DNA of 64,000 nt from the NCBI GenBank assembly GCA_013364255.1, contig CP054936.1, positions 2,882,853 through 2,946,852 of the forward strand, read 5' to 3'. A program made the position numbers and the translations under genes. The notes beneath the pieces were generated by a model that was not told where the DNA came from, made no database searches, and saw only the letters and a list, made by a program, of their open reading frames with translations. Below, one piece after another: positions 43,620-52,570 of the stretch; positions within the stretch are counted from its first letter, which is position 1; each line of letters begins with the position of its first letter. This DNA is from Streptomyces seoulensis (GTDB lineage: Bacteria; Actinomycetota; Actinomycetes; Streptomycetales; Streptomycetaceae).

Positions 43620-44867
43620 ATGAAGCTGTCCCGCCGGAGCCTGCTCGCCACGACGGCCGCGGTCGCGGCCTCGTCCGTCCCCGCCGCGCAGGCCGAGGCG
43701 GCCCCGCGGGGCCGCGACCGGTCGCCGCGGACCGGGTTCGAGCGGCTCGCCGAGAGCGGCTACGCCCTCCTCGCCGGACAGCGCGTCGGCATCGTCACCA
43801 ACCCCACCGGCGTCACCCGGGACGTGCGCCACATCGTGGACGTGCTGCACGCCGACCGCCGGGTGGCGCTGACCGCCGTCTTCGGCCCCGAGCACGGCTT
43901 CCGCGGCACCGCGCAGGCGGGCGGCTCCGAGGGCCGCTACACCGACCCGGCCACCGGACTGCCCGTGTACGACACGTATCTCAAGAGCGGGCAGCCGCTC
44001 GCCGACGTGTTCACCGCCTCCGGCGTGGACACGGTCGTCTTCGACATCCAGGACGCCGGCGCCCGCTTCTACACCTACATCTGGACCCTGTACGACTGCA
44101 TGGAGGCCGCGGCGCTGGCCGGCAAGCGGTTCGTGGTGCTGGACCGGCCCAACCCGGCGACCGGCCGCCAGGCCCTGGGTCCGGTGCTGCACCGGGAGTT
44201 CGCGACCTTCGTCGGGCGGCAGCCGATCGCCCAGGCGCACGGCATGACGGTCGCGGAGCTGGCGCGGCTGTTCAACGGCGAGTTCCTGAGCACGCCGGTG
44301 CCGCTGGAGACGGTCCTGATGACCGGCTGGCGGCGGTCCGACTTCTACGACGCCTCGGGCCTGCCCTGGGTGCCGCCGAGCCCGAACATGCCCACCCCCG
44401 ACACCGCCCTCGTCTACTCCGGCACCTGTCTGTTCGAGGGCACCAACCTCTCGGAGGGCCGCGGCACCACCCGCCCCTTCGAACTCCTCGGCGCGGAGGG
44501 CCTCGACGGCCGCTGGGCCGCCGCCGCCGACGCGCTCGGGCTGCCCGGGGTGCGCTTTCGCGAGGCGTACTTCGCGCCCACCTTCTCCAAGTTCCAGGGC
44601 ATCACGGTCGGCGGGGTGCAGCTGCACGTCCACGACCGGGCCGCCTTCGACCCGGTGCGCACCGGAATCGCGCTGCTGGTCACCGCCAAACAGGTCTGGG
44701 ACGGCTTCGCCTGGCGGTCGGACGGCTGGATCGACAAGCTCACCGGCTCGGCACGGGTGCGTACGATGATCGACGCCGGGGCGGACACCGACGAGGTGGT
44801 GGCCGGCTGGCACGACGAGCTGGCGGCGTTCCGGAAGGTGCGCGCCCGCTACCTCGCCTACCGCTGA
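43620..44867 (+). CDS. namZ: Exo-beta-N-acetylmuramidase NamZ-like (DUF1343), Tat-exported
   Basis: This 415-residue secreted enzyme has the twin-arginine signal SRRSLLATTAAVAASSVPAAQA (residues ~4-25). The DUF1343 core is IVTNPTGVTRDVRHIVDVL, FGPEHGFRGTAQAG (~83-96), VFDIQDAGARFYTYIWTL (~140-157), VLDRPNPATGR and GLPWVPPSPNMPTPDTALVYSGTCLFEGTNLSEGRGTTRPFE (~240-280). B. subtilis NamZ removes terminal MurNAc from peptidoglycan fragments, so this likely acts in wall recycling outside the cell. ATG at 43620. Confidence 0.9.
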   Translation: MKLSRRSLLATTAAVAASSVPAAQAEAAPRGRDRSPRTGFERLAESGYALLAGQRVGIVTNPTGVTRDVRHIVDVLHADRRVALTAVFGPEHGFRGTAQAGGSEGRYTDPATGLPVYDTYLKSGQPLADVFTASGVDTVVFDIQDAGARFYTYIWTLYDCMEAAALAGKRFVVLDRPNPATGRQALGPVLHREFATFVGRQPIAQAHGMTVAELARLFNGEFLSTPVPLETVLMTGWRRSDFYDASGLPWVPPSPNMPTPDTALVYSGTCLFEGTNLSEGRGTTRPFELLGAEGLDGRWAAAADALGLPGVRFREAYFAPTFSKFQGITVGGVQLHVHDRAAFDPVRTGIALLVTAKQVWDGFAWRSDGWIDKLTGSARVRTMIDAGADTDEVVAGWHDELAAFRKVRARYLAYR

Positions 44868-44876
44868 GCCGGCCGT

Positions 44877-44916
44877 GCGCGGGGCGGGGGTGCGGTGCCG
44901 CGCCCCCGCCCCGCGC
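44877..44916. terminator. Bidirectional terminator after namZ
   Basis: A 14-bp perfect stem GCGCGGGGCGGGGG / CCCCCGCCCCGCGC with a 12-nt loop sits between convergent genes. Confidence 0.85.
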
Positions 44917-44933
44917 CGTCGGGCGCCCGGCGG

Positions 44934-47726
44934 TTACCGGTGCGAGGTGTACTCCACCACCTGCTGGAAGGTGGGCCGGTTCTGCCAGCTGATCTTGCCG
45001 TGCTTGATGCCGCCCAGCGCGCGCTGGACGATCGAGTCGGCGCACCACTGGTCGCCCGCCGAGCACTGGTCGTCGCCGGGGTAGACCTGCGCGGCGGTCA
45101 GCGCGGCCGCCTGCTTGAGGGTGCCGATCAGGCTGTCCCGGCAGGCGTTCAGGTCGCCGTTGCCGCAGTACGCGCGGGCCAGCGGTCCCTGGACGGACTC
45201 ACCGAGCACCGACCGGATGTCCTTGTCGACATAGCTCCACCAGCCGTACTGGAAGGCGCTGCCGGCGTGCGAGCCGGTCGGGCCGTGCCCGGCGGAGGGC
45301 GCCTCGTCGATCGGCAGGTTGGCGCCGACGGCGTTGTAGAGGTCGTCGCCCATTCCCGGCTGGAACTCGGCCTTCACCAGCAGCGGCCACCAGGCGTCCA
45401 GGATGCGGATGGCGTCGGCGTTCGCGTACGTCTTGGAGCCGGCCGAGGTCTCGGTGCGCTGGGCGCCCGCGGCCACCCAGGTCCGGAGTTTGGCGACCGC
45501 GGCGGCGGCCGCCGGGTCGGTGACCGCCGAACTGTCGATCACCTTCAGGAGCTTGGGCAGGACGTCCTCGGCGCGCAGGTCGGCCAGGGCCGCGTCCGCC
45601 ATCGCCTTCGTCAGGGCGGAGCGGGTCACCCCGCCGGCCGCGACGAGCTTCTTGACCCGGTCCTCCAGCAGGTTCCCGCGGTGCACCGAGCCCTCGCCCC
45701 AGGGCGCGGCGGCGTAGTCCTCGGCCTGCTTGTTGTTCCAGGAGATGTAGTAGTCCTGGTCGATGGAGTTGGGGTGCGCGGAGGCGGGGGTGTAGGTCGC
45801 GGTGTTGGCGGCCGCGTCCCAGCCCTGCCACTCGTACGCCGGCTGCGCCCAGACCGGGAACTCCGCGTCCACGCCGCTCGCCCGGACCGGGTTGTCGCCG
45901 CTGTTGTAGTAGGCGGTGTGCTGGGAGTCGGCGTAGAACCAGTTGAAGGTGAAGTTGATGTGCTGCGCCGCCTTCTGGAAGTCGGCGGGGCCCTTGACGA
46001 AGTCGGGGTCGTTCAGCATCTGGAAGCCGATGATGGAGTCGGCCTCGTGCAGGTAGGAGGAGCGCAGGGTGGTGTAGGCGACCTTCTTGCCGCCTACGGT
46101 GGCGCGGTACTGGACGGGGCCGTACTTGGTGCGCCACACGCGCATCGTGTAGGAGCCGGCCGCGGTGCCGTCGGCGACGGTGGGCTTCCAGGAGTTGGCC
46201 TGCTGCACCTGGTCCATGGCCGTGCAGACGCCGTGGAACAGGTAGTGGTGGTCGTCCTGGCACAGCTCGACGGCGTAGGTGTCGATGATGTCCTGGCCGG
46301 AGGTGGTGGCGCTCCACGAGTAGTCCTGGCCGCGGCCGAGTTCGACGTACATGCTCAGGCCGGCGAAGGAGGCGCCGCGGGCGCTGATGCCCGGGCCCTG
46401 GATCTCCTGGAGCAGGAGCAGCTGGGGGGCGAAGTAGCCGGTCTGCGGGCCGAAGACGGCGACCGGGTGGCCGCTCGCGGTGTGCGCGCCGCTGACGACG
46501 AGGGCGTTGGACATGCCGCGCCTGGCCGAGGACAGGGTGGACTTCTGGGCCGTGCCGGTGGCGCTCTTGGCGGCGCCGGTGGCCGCGCCGCCGGTGCGGT
46601 CGTAGACCAGGGGCTCGGCGGTCACCGAGCCGGCGTCGGGCAGTGCCTGGCCCTTGGGGCTGGCGGGCTTGGCGGCGTAGGGGAAGCTCTGGCCGTCGTG
46701 CAGGGTGAGGACGGCCTCGGGGTCGTTGCGTTCGCGGAAGGACTCCCAGACCTTGGTGCCCTCCTGGGCGCCGTACTTGGCCTGGGCGGCCAGCAGGGAG
46801 AGGGCGTTGTTGACCTCGCCGCCGCCGCCCGAGCCGAACAGGGAGCCGACCACGGAGGCCAGGGCGACCAGGTCGGTGACCTTGAAGTGGTCGATGGTGC
46901 CGGAGTTGGTGATGGCGTCCTTGTGGCCGGTCAGGACGTACTCGCCGGGGAAGTAGCGGCCGGGGTCGGCGGCGTCTATGTAGGCGTTGATGCCGGCGAG
47001 GTAGGCGTTGACGTCGTCGAGGGTCTGCCGGCCGCGGTCGCCGGCCTTGGCGACGGCGCTGTCGATCTGGGCCTGGAGGTCGGCCTCGGTGTAGGGGGCG
47101 TTGCGGTAGAACTGCTGCTCCAGGCCCTGGTTGGCGGGGGCGCCGCCGGCGAAGGAGGTCAACTGGCCGCGGCCGACGTGCCGGAAGACGTCCATCAGCC
47201 ACAGCCGGTCCTCGGCGGCCGCGTACCCGGCGCCGAACTCGGTGCCGTAGCGGGTGGTGCCGGTGATGTGCGGGACGCCGGACTTCTTGTCGCGCACGAT
47301 GGTGACGTCGCCGCGGCCGGCGGGCTTCTCGGTGGAGGCGACCTGCCCGGCGGGGACGCCGAAGGAGGCGTCGTTGAAGAAGGTGTTGATCTTGTCGTCG
47401 GTGAGCGCCGGATAGCCCTTGGCCAGGTTGGCGTACGGGCCGAGCTGGTCCTCGGCGTGGCCGGGCTGGGTGCCGAAGCCCTGGTTCAGCAGGATCTGGG
47501 CGAGGGTGGCGTTGCCGTTCTCGCCGGGCGGCAGGATGTCCGAGCACTGGCCGCCGCAGTAGTCGCCCGCGGCGGCCTTCGGTGCGGCGTCGACGGCCAC
47601 CGCTTGGGAAAAGGGCGACAAAAGACCGGCAACGAGGACGCATACGGATGCGGTCTTCAGGAACCCGTTCATTCTGCGGGGAGTTCTCACTTCGTCGAGC
47701 GCGTCGTGTGGGGTGCGCCGTGGCAT
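44934..47726 (-). CDS. Penicillin acylase-family Ntn hydrolase
   Basis: This 930-residue secreted precursor of the S45 family cleaves N-acyl bonds (acyl-homoserine lactones, beta-lactams or lipopeptides). A long N-region precedes a hydrophobic signal (NGFLKTASVCVLVAGLLSPFSQAVAVDA). The alpha chain has VPHITGTTRYGTEFGAGYAAAEDRLWLMDVFRHVGRG. The spacer ends before the autocatalytic Ser406 in RRGMSNALVVSG, the new N-terminus of the beta chain. Oxyanion and Asn elements follow. Start at 47726 has a strong GGGAGGAG; ATG at 47672 is the alternative but has no ribosome site. The gap 47727-48017 upstream holds no gene. Confidence 0.92.
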   Translation of the reverse strand: MPRRTPHDALDEVRTPRRMNGFLKTASVCVLVAGLLSPFSQAVAVDAAPKAAAGDYCGGQCSDILPPGENGNATLAQILLNQGFGTQPGHAEDQLGPYANLAKGYPALTDDKINTFFNDASFGVPAGQVASTEKPAGRGDVTIVRDKKSGVPHITGTTRYGTEFGAGYAAAEDRLWLMDVFRHVGRGQLTSFAGGAPANQGLEQQFYRNAPYTEADLQAQIDSAVAKAGDRGRQTLDDVNAYLAGINAYIDAADPGRYFPGEYVLTGHKDAITNSGTIDHFKVTDLVALASVVGSLFGSGGGGEVNNALSLLAAQAKYGAQEGTKVWESFRERNDPEAVLTLHDGQSFPYAAKPASPKGQALPDAGSVTAEPLVYDRTGGAATGAAKSATGTAQKSTLSSARRGMSNALVVSGAHTASGHPVAVFGPQTGYFAPQLLLLQEIQGPGISARGASFAGLSMYVELGRGQDYSWSATTSGQDIIDTYAVELCQDDHHYLFHGVCTAMDQVQQANSWKPTVADGTAAGSYTMRVWRTKYGPVQYRATVGGKKVAYTTLRSSYLHEADSIIGFQMLNDPDFVKGPADFQKAAQHINFTFNWFYADSQHTAYYNSGDNPVRASGVDAEFPVWAQPAYEWQGWDAAANTATYTPASAHPNSIDQDYYISWNNKQAEDYAAAPWGEGSVHRGNLLEDRVKKLVAAGGVTRSALTKAMADAALADLRAEDVLPKLLKVIDSSAVTDPAAAAAVAKLRTWVAAGAQRTETSAGSKTYANADAIRILDAWWPLLVKAEFQPGMGDDLYNAVGANLPIDEAPSAGHGPTGSHAGSAFQYGWWSYVDKDIRSVLGESVQGPLARAYCGNGDLNACRDSLIGTLKQAAALTAAQVYPGDDQCSAGDQWCADSIVQRALGGIKHGKISWQNRPTFQQVVEYTSHR

Positions 47727-48017
47727 GGGCCAACTCCTCCCGATGGGGTGGGCCCGGACGTTACTGCCGGTATCCCCGAGTTGGAAGATGAACATGCGTC
47801 ACTTTTTGGCGTCACGGCACCACCTCGTGGCGGAGATGACGGTCGAGGGGGACGGAGGCACGGCGGAGACATGGCGGACATCGGACATCGGATGGAGCCG
47901 GATCGCCGGTCGGCACGTCTACTCGGCGACGCTCGTACGACGACCGGGTGCGAAGGACGGTACGCAGCCGCCGAAGTGACCGAAGTACAGGTGCAGGTGT
48001 GACGGAGGTGCAGGGCG

Positions 48018-48620
48018 ATGGCCGGTTTTCGGAGTCTGGCGAGACAGGTGAGGGACCCGCGGTGCGATCTGGCACTGCGGCGTTACTCGCTGCGCAAGTG
48101 CCTGGAGCGGTTCGCCCCTTACGGGCACCGGGCGACCTGGGACCATCTGTGCTCGCGGGCCGGGTTCGGTCCCGAGGACAGGTCTCCTGATCCGGTGCGG
48201 CTCGTGGCCGCGCTGGAGGAGCTGGAGGAGGCGCGCTCGGTGTGGCTCGACTACGAGGCCGGGTTCGCCCGGCGGCGCAGGAAGGAGAAGCACGACGGGC
48301 TGCGCCGGCCGGGCAGCGTGGACGACTGGCACCGGCTGACCTGGGGCGGTTTCGGGGTGGCCTGGTGCGACGATCCGCGGGTGCATCCCGGTGAGCCGCT
48401 GGCGGAGGTGCTGCGCCGGCTGATCGACGCGCTGGAGCGCGAGCCGGGCGCGGCGTGCCCGGTGTGCGACGGCGAGCGCCTGGTCTGGCGGCACGGCCTG
48501 GACCACGAGCCGTCCTCGGGCCCGGTCTGCGCGGACTGCGGCATCCTGGTCCCGCGCCCGGTCCTCACCGACGGAGCGCTGGCCTGTGCCAGGCGGGGGC
48601 GGCTGCTGGTGTCGGCCTGA
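48018..48620 (+). CDS. Hypothetical zinc-ribbon protein
   Basis: This 200-residue protein of unknown function has a basic helical N-terminal half (MAGFRSLARQVRDPRCDLALRRYSLRKCLERFAPYG). A C-terminal zinc ribbon reads CPVCDGERLVWRHGLDHEPSSGPVCADCGI (~residues 150-180), with CxxC at both ends. Start ATG at 48018 after GGAGGTGCAGGG. It is followed at once by the ~60-bp repeat array. Confidence 0.78.
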   Translation: MAGFRSLARQVRDPRCDLALRRYSLRKCLERFAPYGHRATWDHLCSRAGFGPEDRSPDPVRLVAALEELEEARSVWLDYEAGFARRRRKEKHDGLRRPGSVDDWHRLTWGGFGVAWCDDPRVHPGEPLAEVLRRLIDALEREPGAACPVCDGERLVWRHGLDHEPSSGPVCADCGILVPRPVLTDGALACARRGRLLVSA

Positions 48621-48621
48621 G

Positions 48622-49075
48622 CCGGGTCCGGCGGGGCGGGGGCTCCCGAGCGTCGGGGACGGCTGCCGGGGGCGGCCCGCGCCGGGCCTGGCGGGACGGG
48701 GTCTCCCGCACGCCGGGGACGGCTGCCGCGGCGGCCTGCGCCGGACCCGGCGGGGCCTCCCGCACGCCGGGGGCGGCTGACGGTGCCCGGGCTGCGCCGA
48801 CCCGGCAGAGACTCCCGCGCGCCGGAGGGCGACTGCCGGTGCCGGGCCGCGCCGGAACCGGCGGGAGATCCCGCGCGCCGGAGGGCAGTTGCCGGGGGCG
48901 GCCTGCGCCGGGGGCGGCCTGCGCCGGACCCGGCGGGGCGGGAACCTCTGCGCCTCGGGGGGGGGCGACTGCCGGTGCCGGGCTGTGTCGGGTCCGGCGG
49001 GGCGGGGGCTTCCGCGCGTCGGAGGGCGGCTGGCGGTGCCGGGCCGTGCCGGGTCCGGCGGGGGCTCCCGGGCGG
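48622..49075. repeat. Degenerate 56-64-bp repeat array (~8 copies)
   Basis: The 497-bp gap 48621-49117 is filled by about eight diverged copies of one unit. The unit has a dyad GCCGGGTCCGGC, then GCGGGG..CTCCCGCGC, then GCCGGAGGGCGGCTGCCGG. Copy starts are near 48622, 48682, 48741, 48797, 48852, 48923, 48987 and 49048. Reading frames cross it on both strands but show only Gly/Arg/Pro/Ala composition, so it is taken as non-coding. Confidence 0.75.
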
Positions 49076-49117
49076 CCGTCGGCCGGGGTGCCTCGCGGCG
49101 TTGGGGGCCGGGCGGGC

Positions 49118-49600
49118 TCACGCGGTGGGGCGGGGCTCCCCGGTGGGGCGTTCCGCCAGCAGGCGGGAGCCGGACAGGCGCTCGCCGAACACGTCGTCCG
49201 GGTTGGACAGGACGCAGGTGTCCAGGGACAGGCAGCCGCAGCCGATGCAGTCGGTGAGGTGGTCGCGCAGCCGGTTCAACTGCTGGATGCGCTCGTCGAG
49301 TTCGGAACGCCACCGCTCCGACAGGCGGGCCCAGTCCGCCTTGGTCGGGGTGCGCTCCTCGGGGAGTTCGGCGAGCGCCTCGCGGATCGTGGCCAGCGGG
49401 ATGCCGACGCGCTGCGCGGCCCGGACGAAGGCCACCCGGCGCAGGGTGTCACGGGCGTAACGGCGCTGGTTGCCGCTGGTGCGGCGGCTGCTGATCAGGC
49501 CCTTGGACTCGTAGAAGTGCAGGGCGGAGACGGCGGCGCCGCTGCGCGCGGCGACCTGCCCGACGGTCAGCTCGTGGATCTTGCCGGGAATCTGGGGCAC
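49118..49600 (-). CDS. soxR: Redox-sensing MerR-type regulator SoxR
   Basis: This 160-residue [2Fe-2S] transcription factor is oxidised by redox-active pigments and quinones. The MerR HTH is [26 protein letters not shown] (residues 11-36). The cluster motif is Cys118, 121, 123 and 129 ([12 protein letters not shown]). The dimerisation helix lies between. It closely follows S. coelicolor SoxR, which responds to actinorhodin. GTG at 49600. I saw no clear SoxR-type site elsewhere in the window. Confidence 0.97.
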   Translation of the reverse strand: MPQIPGKIHELTVGQVAARSGAAVSALHFYESKGLISSRRTSGNQRRYARDTLRRVAFVRAAQRVGIPLATIREALAELPEERTPTKADWARLSERWRSELDERIQQLNRLRDHLTDCIGCGCLSLDTCVLSNPDDVFGERLSGSRLLAERPTGEPRPTA

Positions 49601-49669
49601 CCGTCACAGCCTACCCACCCGCCGTGTCGCCGCGGCCGTTCGTTGACAGCGGCCGCGGGCGCTAGCATG

Positions 49670-49685
49670 CTAAGCAGTTGCTTAG
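49670..49685 (+). promoter_or_regulatory. TetR-type palindrome before the MaoC gene
   Basis: CTAAGCAGTTGCTTAG has perfect 7-bp arms around a 2-bp centre and ends 31 bp before the MaoC start. It shares its layout with the site at 50902-50917. Confidence 0.6.
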
Positions 49686-49716
49686 ACAGTGATACGCGAT
49701 GCGAGAGGCCGGGCAC

Positions 49717-50178
49717 ATGGCAGAGCCGAGGATCTTCACCTCCGTCGACGAGCTGAAGGCGGCGGTGGGCGAGCAGCTGGGGCACACCGACTGGCTGGAG
49801 ATCGACCAGAAGCGGATCGACCTGTTCGCCGAGGCGACCGGCGACCACCAGTGGATCCATGTGGACCCGGAGAAGGCCGCCGCCGGCCCGTTCGGCACCA
49901 CCATCGCCCACGGCTATCTGACCCTGTCCCTGCTGCCCCTGTTCGGGCCGCAGCTGCTCGGGGTCGAGGGCGTGCGGATGGGCGTCAACTACGGCACCAA
50001 CAAGGTCCGCTTCCCCGCCCCCGTACCGGTCGGCTCGCGGCTGCGCGCCACCGCCGTGATCACCGGGGTGGACGACGTGCCGGGCGGGGTGCAGGTGACC
50101 GTCGCCTTCACCGTGGAACGCGAGGGCGGCGACAAGCCGGTGTGCGTGGCGGAGTCGGTCTCCCGCTACTACCTCTGA
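49717..50178 (+). CDS. MaoC-like hydratase (R-specific enoyl-CoA hydratase type)
   Basis: This 153-residue hot-dog-fold protein has the hydratase signature FAEATGDHQWIHVDPEKAAAGPFGTTIAHGYLTLSLLP (residues ~35-72), including Asp and His of the catalytic dyad. It hydrates enoyl-CoA thioesters or related compounds. ATG at 49717 is the family start; a GTG or ATG a little upstream is possible. The palindrome CTAAGCAGTTGCTTAG at 49670-49685 lies in its promoter. It is convergent with the TetR gene, 13 bp apart. Confidence 0.93.
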   Translation: MAEPRIFTSVDELKAAVGEQLGHTDWLEIDQKRIDLFAEATGDHQWIHVDPEKAAAGPFGTTIAHGYLTLSLLPLFGPQLLGVEGVRMGVNYGTNKVRFPAPVPVGSRLRATAVITGVDDVPGGVQVTVAFTVEREGGDKPVCVAESVSRYYL

Positions 50179-50191
50179 GCGGCGCCGGAGA

Positions 50192-50854
50192 CTACCTGTG
50201 AGCGGCGCCGGAGCGCTCCTGGGCGGGGCCGGCCGGCTTGGCGCCGACCATCCGCAGGACGAGGTCGGCGTAGAGCGCGCCGACCTCCTCCGGGGTGTAG
50301 GGCCCGTCGACGTTGAACCAGCGGGCGACGTCGATGCACAGGGAGAGCACGGCCAGGGTGGTGCCGTGCACGTCCAGCACCTCGAACTCGCCCGCCGCCA
50401 CGCCCTCCTCGATGATCGCGCGCACCTCGGCGTCGACCTGGCGGCGCAGCGCGAGGATCTCGGCGCGGGCGTCGGGGCCGAGCGAGTCCAGCTCGTACTG
50501 CACGACGCGCGCGGTGGTGCGCCCGCCGGCGTGCCAGCGGACGAAGGAGCCGACCGCGTCGGCGAGCCGGTCGGCCGCGCAGCCCTCGCGCCGGCCCGCG
50601 GTGCGCAGGATCTCCAGGGCCTTCTCGTGGCCGATCCGGCTGATCCGGTGGAGCAGCTCTTCCTTGGTCTTGTAGTGGATGTAGAGCGCGGCCGGGCTCA
50701 TGCCGGCGCGGCCCGCGATGTCACGGGTCGTCGTCGCGTGGTAGCCCCGCTCGGCGAAGGCCTCCACGGCTGCCACCAGCAGCCTCCGGGCCGCGTCCGG
50801 GGTGACCTCGCCCCACGGCTGCGCGTCGCCGCCCGTCTCCTCCGCCGTACTCAT
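50192..50854 (-). CDS. TetR-family regulator
   Basis: This 220-residue TetR protein has the HTH AFAERGYHATTTRDIAGRAGMSPAALYIHYKTKEELLHRI (residues ~32-71). Its own promoter region has CTGAGCGGGCGCTTAG (50902-50917), built like the site before the convergent MaoC gene, suggesting that it controls both. ATG at 50854. Confidence 0.92.
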   Translation of the reverse strand: MSTAEETGGDAQPWGEVTPDAARRLLVAAVEAFAERGYHATTTRDIAGRAGMSPAALYIHYKTKEELLHRISRIGHEKALEILRTAGRREGCAADRLADAVGSFVRWHAGGRTTARVVQYELDSLGPDARAEILALRRQVDAEVRAIIEEGVAAGEFEVLDVHGTTLAVLSLCIDVARWFNVDGPYTPEEVGALYADLVLRMVGAKPAGPAQERSGAAHR

Positions 50855-50901
50855 CGCTCACAAGCCCCTCTCTGCGTCCTGGCCCCACCATACCGTTGAA
50901 G

Positions 50902-50917
50902 CTGAGCGGGCGCTTAG
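50902..50917 (-). promoter_or_regulatory. TetR-type palindrome upstream of its gene
   Basis: CTGAGCGGGCGCTTAG has 7-bp arms with one mismatch and a GG centre, 48 bp before the TetR start. Confidence 0.6.
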
Positions 50918-50945
50918 TGGACGGAGCGGGGTCCGACCGGCGGCC

Positions 50946-51233
50946 TCACGGCTTTTCGAAGGGGTCGTGCTCGGCGAGCAGCTTCTCCAGCCGGGCCTGG
51001 TCGACCCGGCTGACGATCTGGCCGGCCTCCTGACGGTCCCGGATCACCTTGGCGAGGGTGAAGGCGGAGGTGACCAGATACAGCACGGCGACGGCGAGGA
51101 AGCCCCGGACCCAGGCGTTGGCGTCGAGCCGGAAGATGCCGATGGCGGTGGCCGCCAGGGCGACCGAGAAGGAGGCGACGGCCTGGCCGTGGAAGGCGGC
51201 CGTGCTCTGCTGCTTGACCGGTGTGTCACTCAT
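50946..51233 (-). CDS. YiaA/YiaB-type two-helix membrane protein
   Basis: This 95-residue inner-membrane protein has helix 1 as AVASFSVALAATAIGIFRLD and helix 2 as WVRGFLAVAVLYLVTSAFTLAKVIRDRQE, matching the yiaA/B domain. The C-terminal ~25 residues are cytoplasmic and charged. Function unknown. ATG at 51233. Confidence 0.88.
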   Translation of the reverse strand: MSDTPVKQQSTAAFHGQAVASFSVALAATAIGIFRLDANAWVRGFLAVAVLYLVTSAFTLAKVIRDRQEAGQIVSRVDQARLEKLLAEHDPFEKP

Positions 51234-51313
51234 GCCGGACAGCATCGGCGGACGCGGCCGCCGCCACATCCGCCGGAGTACTCAGGCGGGTACTCAGGCC
51301 CCGCGTCCGGGGC

Positions 51314-52465
51314 TCAGAAGGCGGACACGCCCGTCAGCGCCCGTCCGATGACCAGCTTCTGGATCTGGCTGGTGCCCTCGTACAGGGTCATCACGCGGGC
51401 GTCGCGCAGCAGCTTGCCCGCCGGGTACTCGTCGATGTAGCCGTAGCCGCCGAAGACCTGGAGGGCGTTGTTGGCGGCCCGCACGGCGGCCTCGGAGGCG
51501 AACAGCTTGGCCTTGGAGGACTCCACGGCGAACGGCAGGCCGCGGTCGATCAGGTCGGCGACCCGCCAGGTCAGCAGCCGGGCCGCGTCCACGTCGACGG
51601 CGATGTCGCTGATCAGCTCCTGGACCAGCTGGTGGTGGGCGATCGTCCTGCCGAACTGCTCGCGCTCACCGGCGTAGCGGACCGCGGCGTCCAGCGCGGC
51701 CTGGGCTATGCCCACGCAGCCGGCCGCCACCGACATCCGGCCCTTGGCCAGCGCGGACATGGCGACCGTGAAGCCCTTGCCCTCCGGCGCCAGCATCGCC
51801 GTCGCCGGCACCCGCACGTTCTCCAGCACCAGTTCGGCGGTGGTCTGGCCGCGCAGGCCCAGCTTGCCGTGGACGGTGCGGCGGGTCAGGCCGGGGGTGT
51901 CGGTGGGGACGAGGAAGGCGGAGACGCCCTTGTGGCCGGGGGCGTCGGTGGAGCGGGCGAAGAGCAGGACCACGTCGGCCCAGGTGCCGTTGGTGATGAA
52001 CATCTTGGCGCCGTCGATGACGTAGTCGTCGCCGTCGCGCACCGCCCGGGTGGCGAGGCTGCCCGCGTCGGAGCCGGTGCCGGGCTCGGTGAGGCCGAAG
52101 CAGCCGACGAGGTCGCCGGAGGTCAGGCCCGGCAGCCAGCGCCGCTTCTGCTCCTCGTCGCCCCAGGCGGCGATGGTCTTGGCGACCAGGCCGAGGGAGA
52201 CGGAGACGATGCCGCGCACCGAGGAGTCGCCGCGGCCGAGTTCCTCGGTGACCAGGCAGTAGGCGAGGTGGTCGCCGCCGGAGCCGCCGTACTCCTCGTC
52301 GACGGTGAGCCCGAGGAAGCCGACCTCGCCGAGCTTCTTCACGAGGGACCGGTCGACCTCCTCGGCGCGGTCCCAGGCGACGACGTGGGGGGCGATCTCC
52401 CGCTCGACGAAGTCCCGGGCGAGCTGCCGCACCGCGGTCTGCTCCTCGCTGAGGCCGAGGTTCAT
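51314..52465 (-). CDS. Acyl-CoA dehydrogenase
   Basis: This 383-residue acyl-CoA dehydrogenase oxidises acyl-CoA to enoyl-CoA with FAD. Motifs are GDLVGCFGLTEPGTGSDAGSLATRA (~118-142), KMFITNGTWADV, GYAGEREQFGRTIAHHQLVQ-type region near residues 268-285, and the C-terminal VFGGYGYIDEYPAGKLLRDARVMTLYEGTSQIQKLVIGRAL with catalytic Glu. It is divergent from a TetR gene; a 19-bp palindrome of the AAACTAGC class lies in the shared promoter. Confidence 0.95.
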   Translation of the reverse strand: MNLGLSEEQTAVRQLARDFVEREIAPHVVAWDRAEEVDRSLVKKLGEVGFLGLTVDEEYGGSGGDHLAYCLVTEELGRGDSSVRGIVSVSLGLVAKTIAAWGDEEQKRRWLPGLTSGDLVGCFGLTEPGTGSDAGSLATRAVRDGDDYVIDGAKMFITNGTWADVVLLFARSTDAPGHKGVSAFLVPTDTPGLTRRTVHGKLGLRGQTTAELVLENVRVPATAMLAPEGKGFTVAMSALAKGRMSVAAGCVGIAQAALDAAVRYAGEREQFGRTIAHHQLVQELISDIAVDVDAARLLTWRVADLIDRGLPFAVESSKAKLFASEAAVRAANNALQVFGGYGYIDEYPAGKLLRDARVMTLYEGTSQIQKLVIGRALTGVSAF

Positions 52466-52525
52466 GACGGATCACCCCAAAGATGAAAGACGACGGATCG
52501 AACGGATCTTGAAAGTCGTACATTT

Positions 52526-52544
52526 AAATTACCACTGCTAGTTT
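52526..52544 (+). promoter_or_regulatory. AAACTAGC-type operator between ACAD and TetR genes
   Basis: On the minus strand AAACTAGCAGTGGTAATTT; 14 of 19 positions match the site at 57944-57962. It lies 27 bp before the TetR start, in an AT-rich patch. Confidence 0.6.
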
Positions 52545-52570
52545 TAAGCCGCAGCCCTACTATGTGCGCC

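Noticed and set aside
44895..48002. A 1035-codon + strand frame over the penicillin acylase gene
   Set aside because: The minus-strand acylase has signal peptide, catalytic Ser motif and ribosome site; the + frame has none.
48622..49075. CRISPR array
   Set aside because: The units are continuous and diverged; there are no constant repeats with unique spacers and no cas genes nearby.
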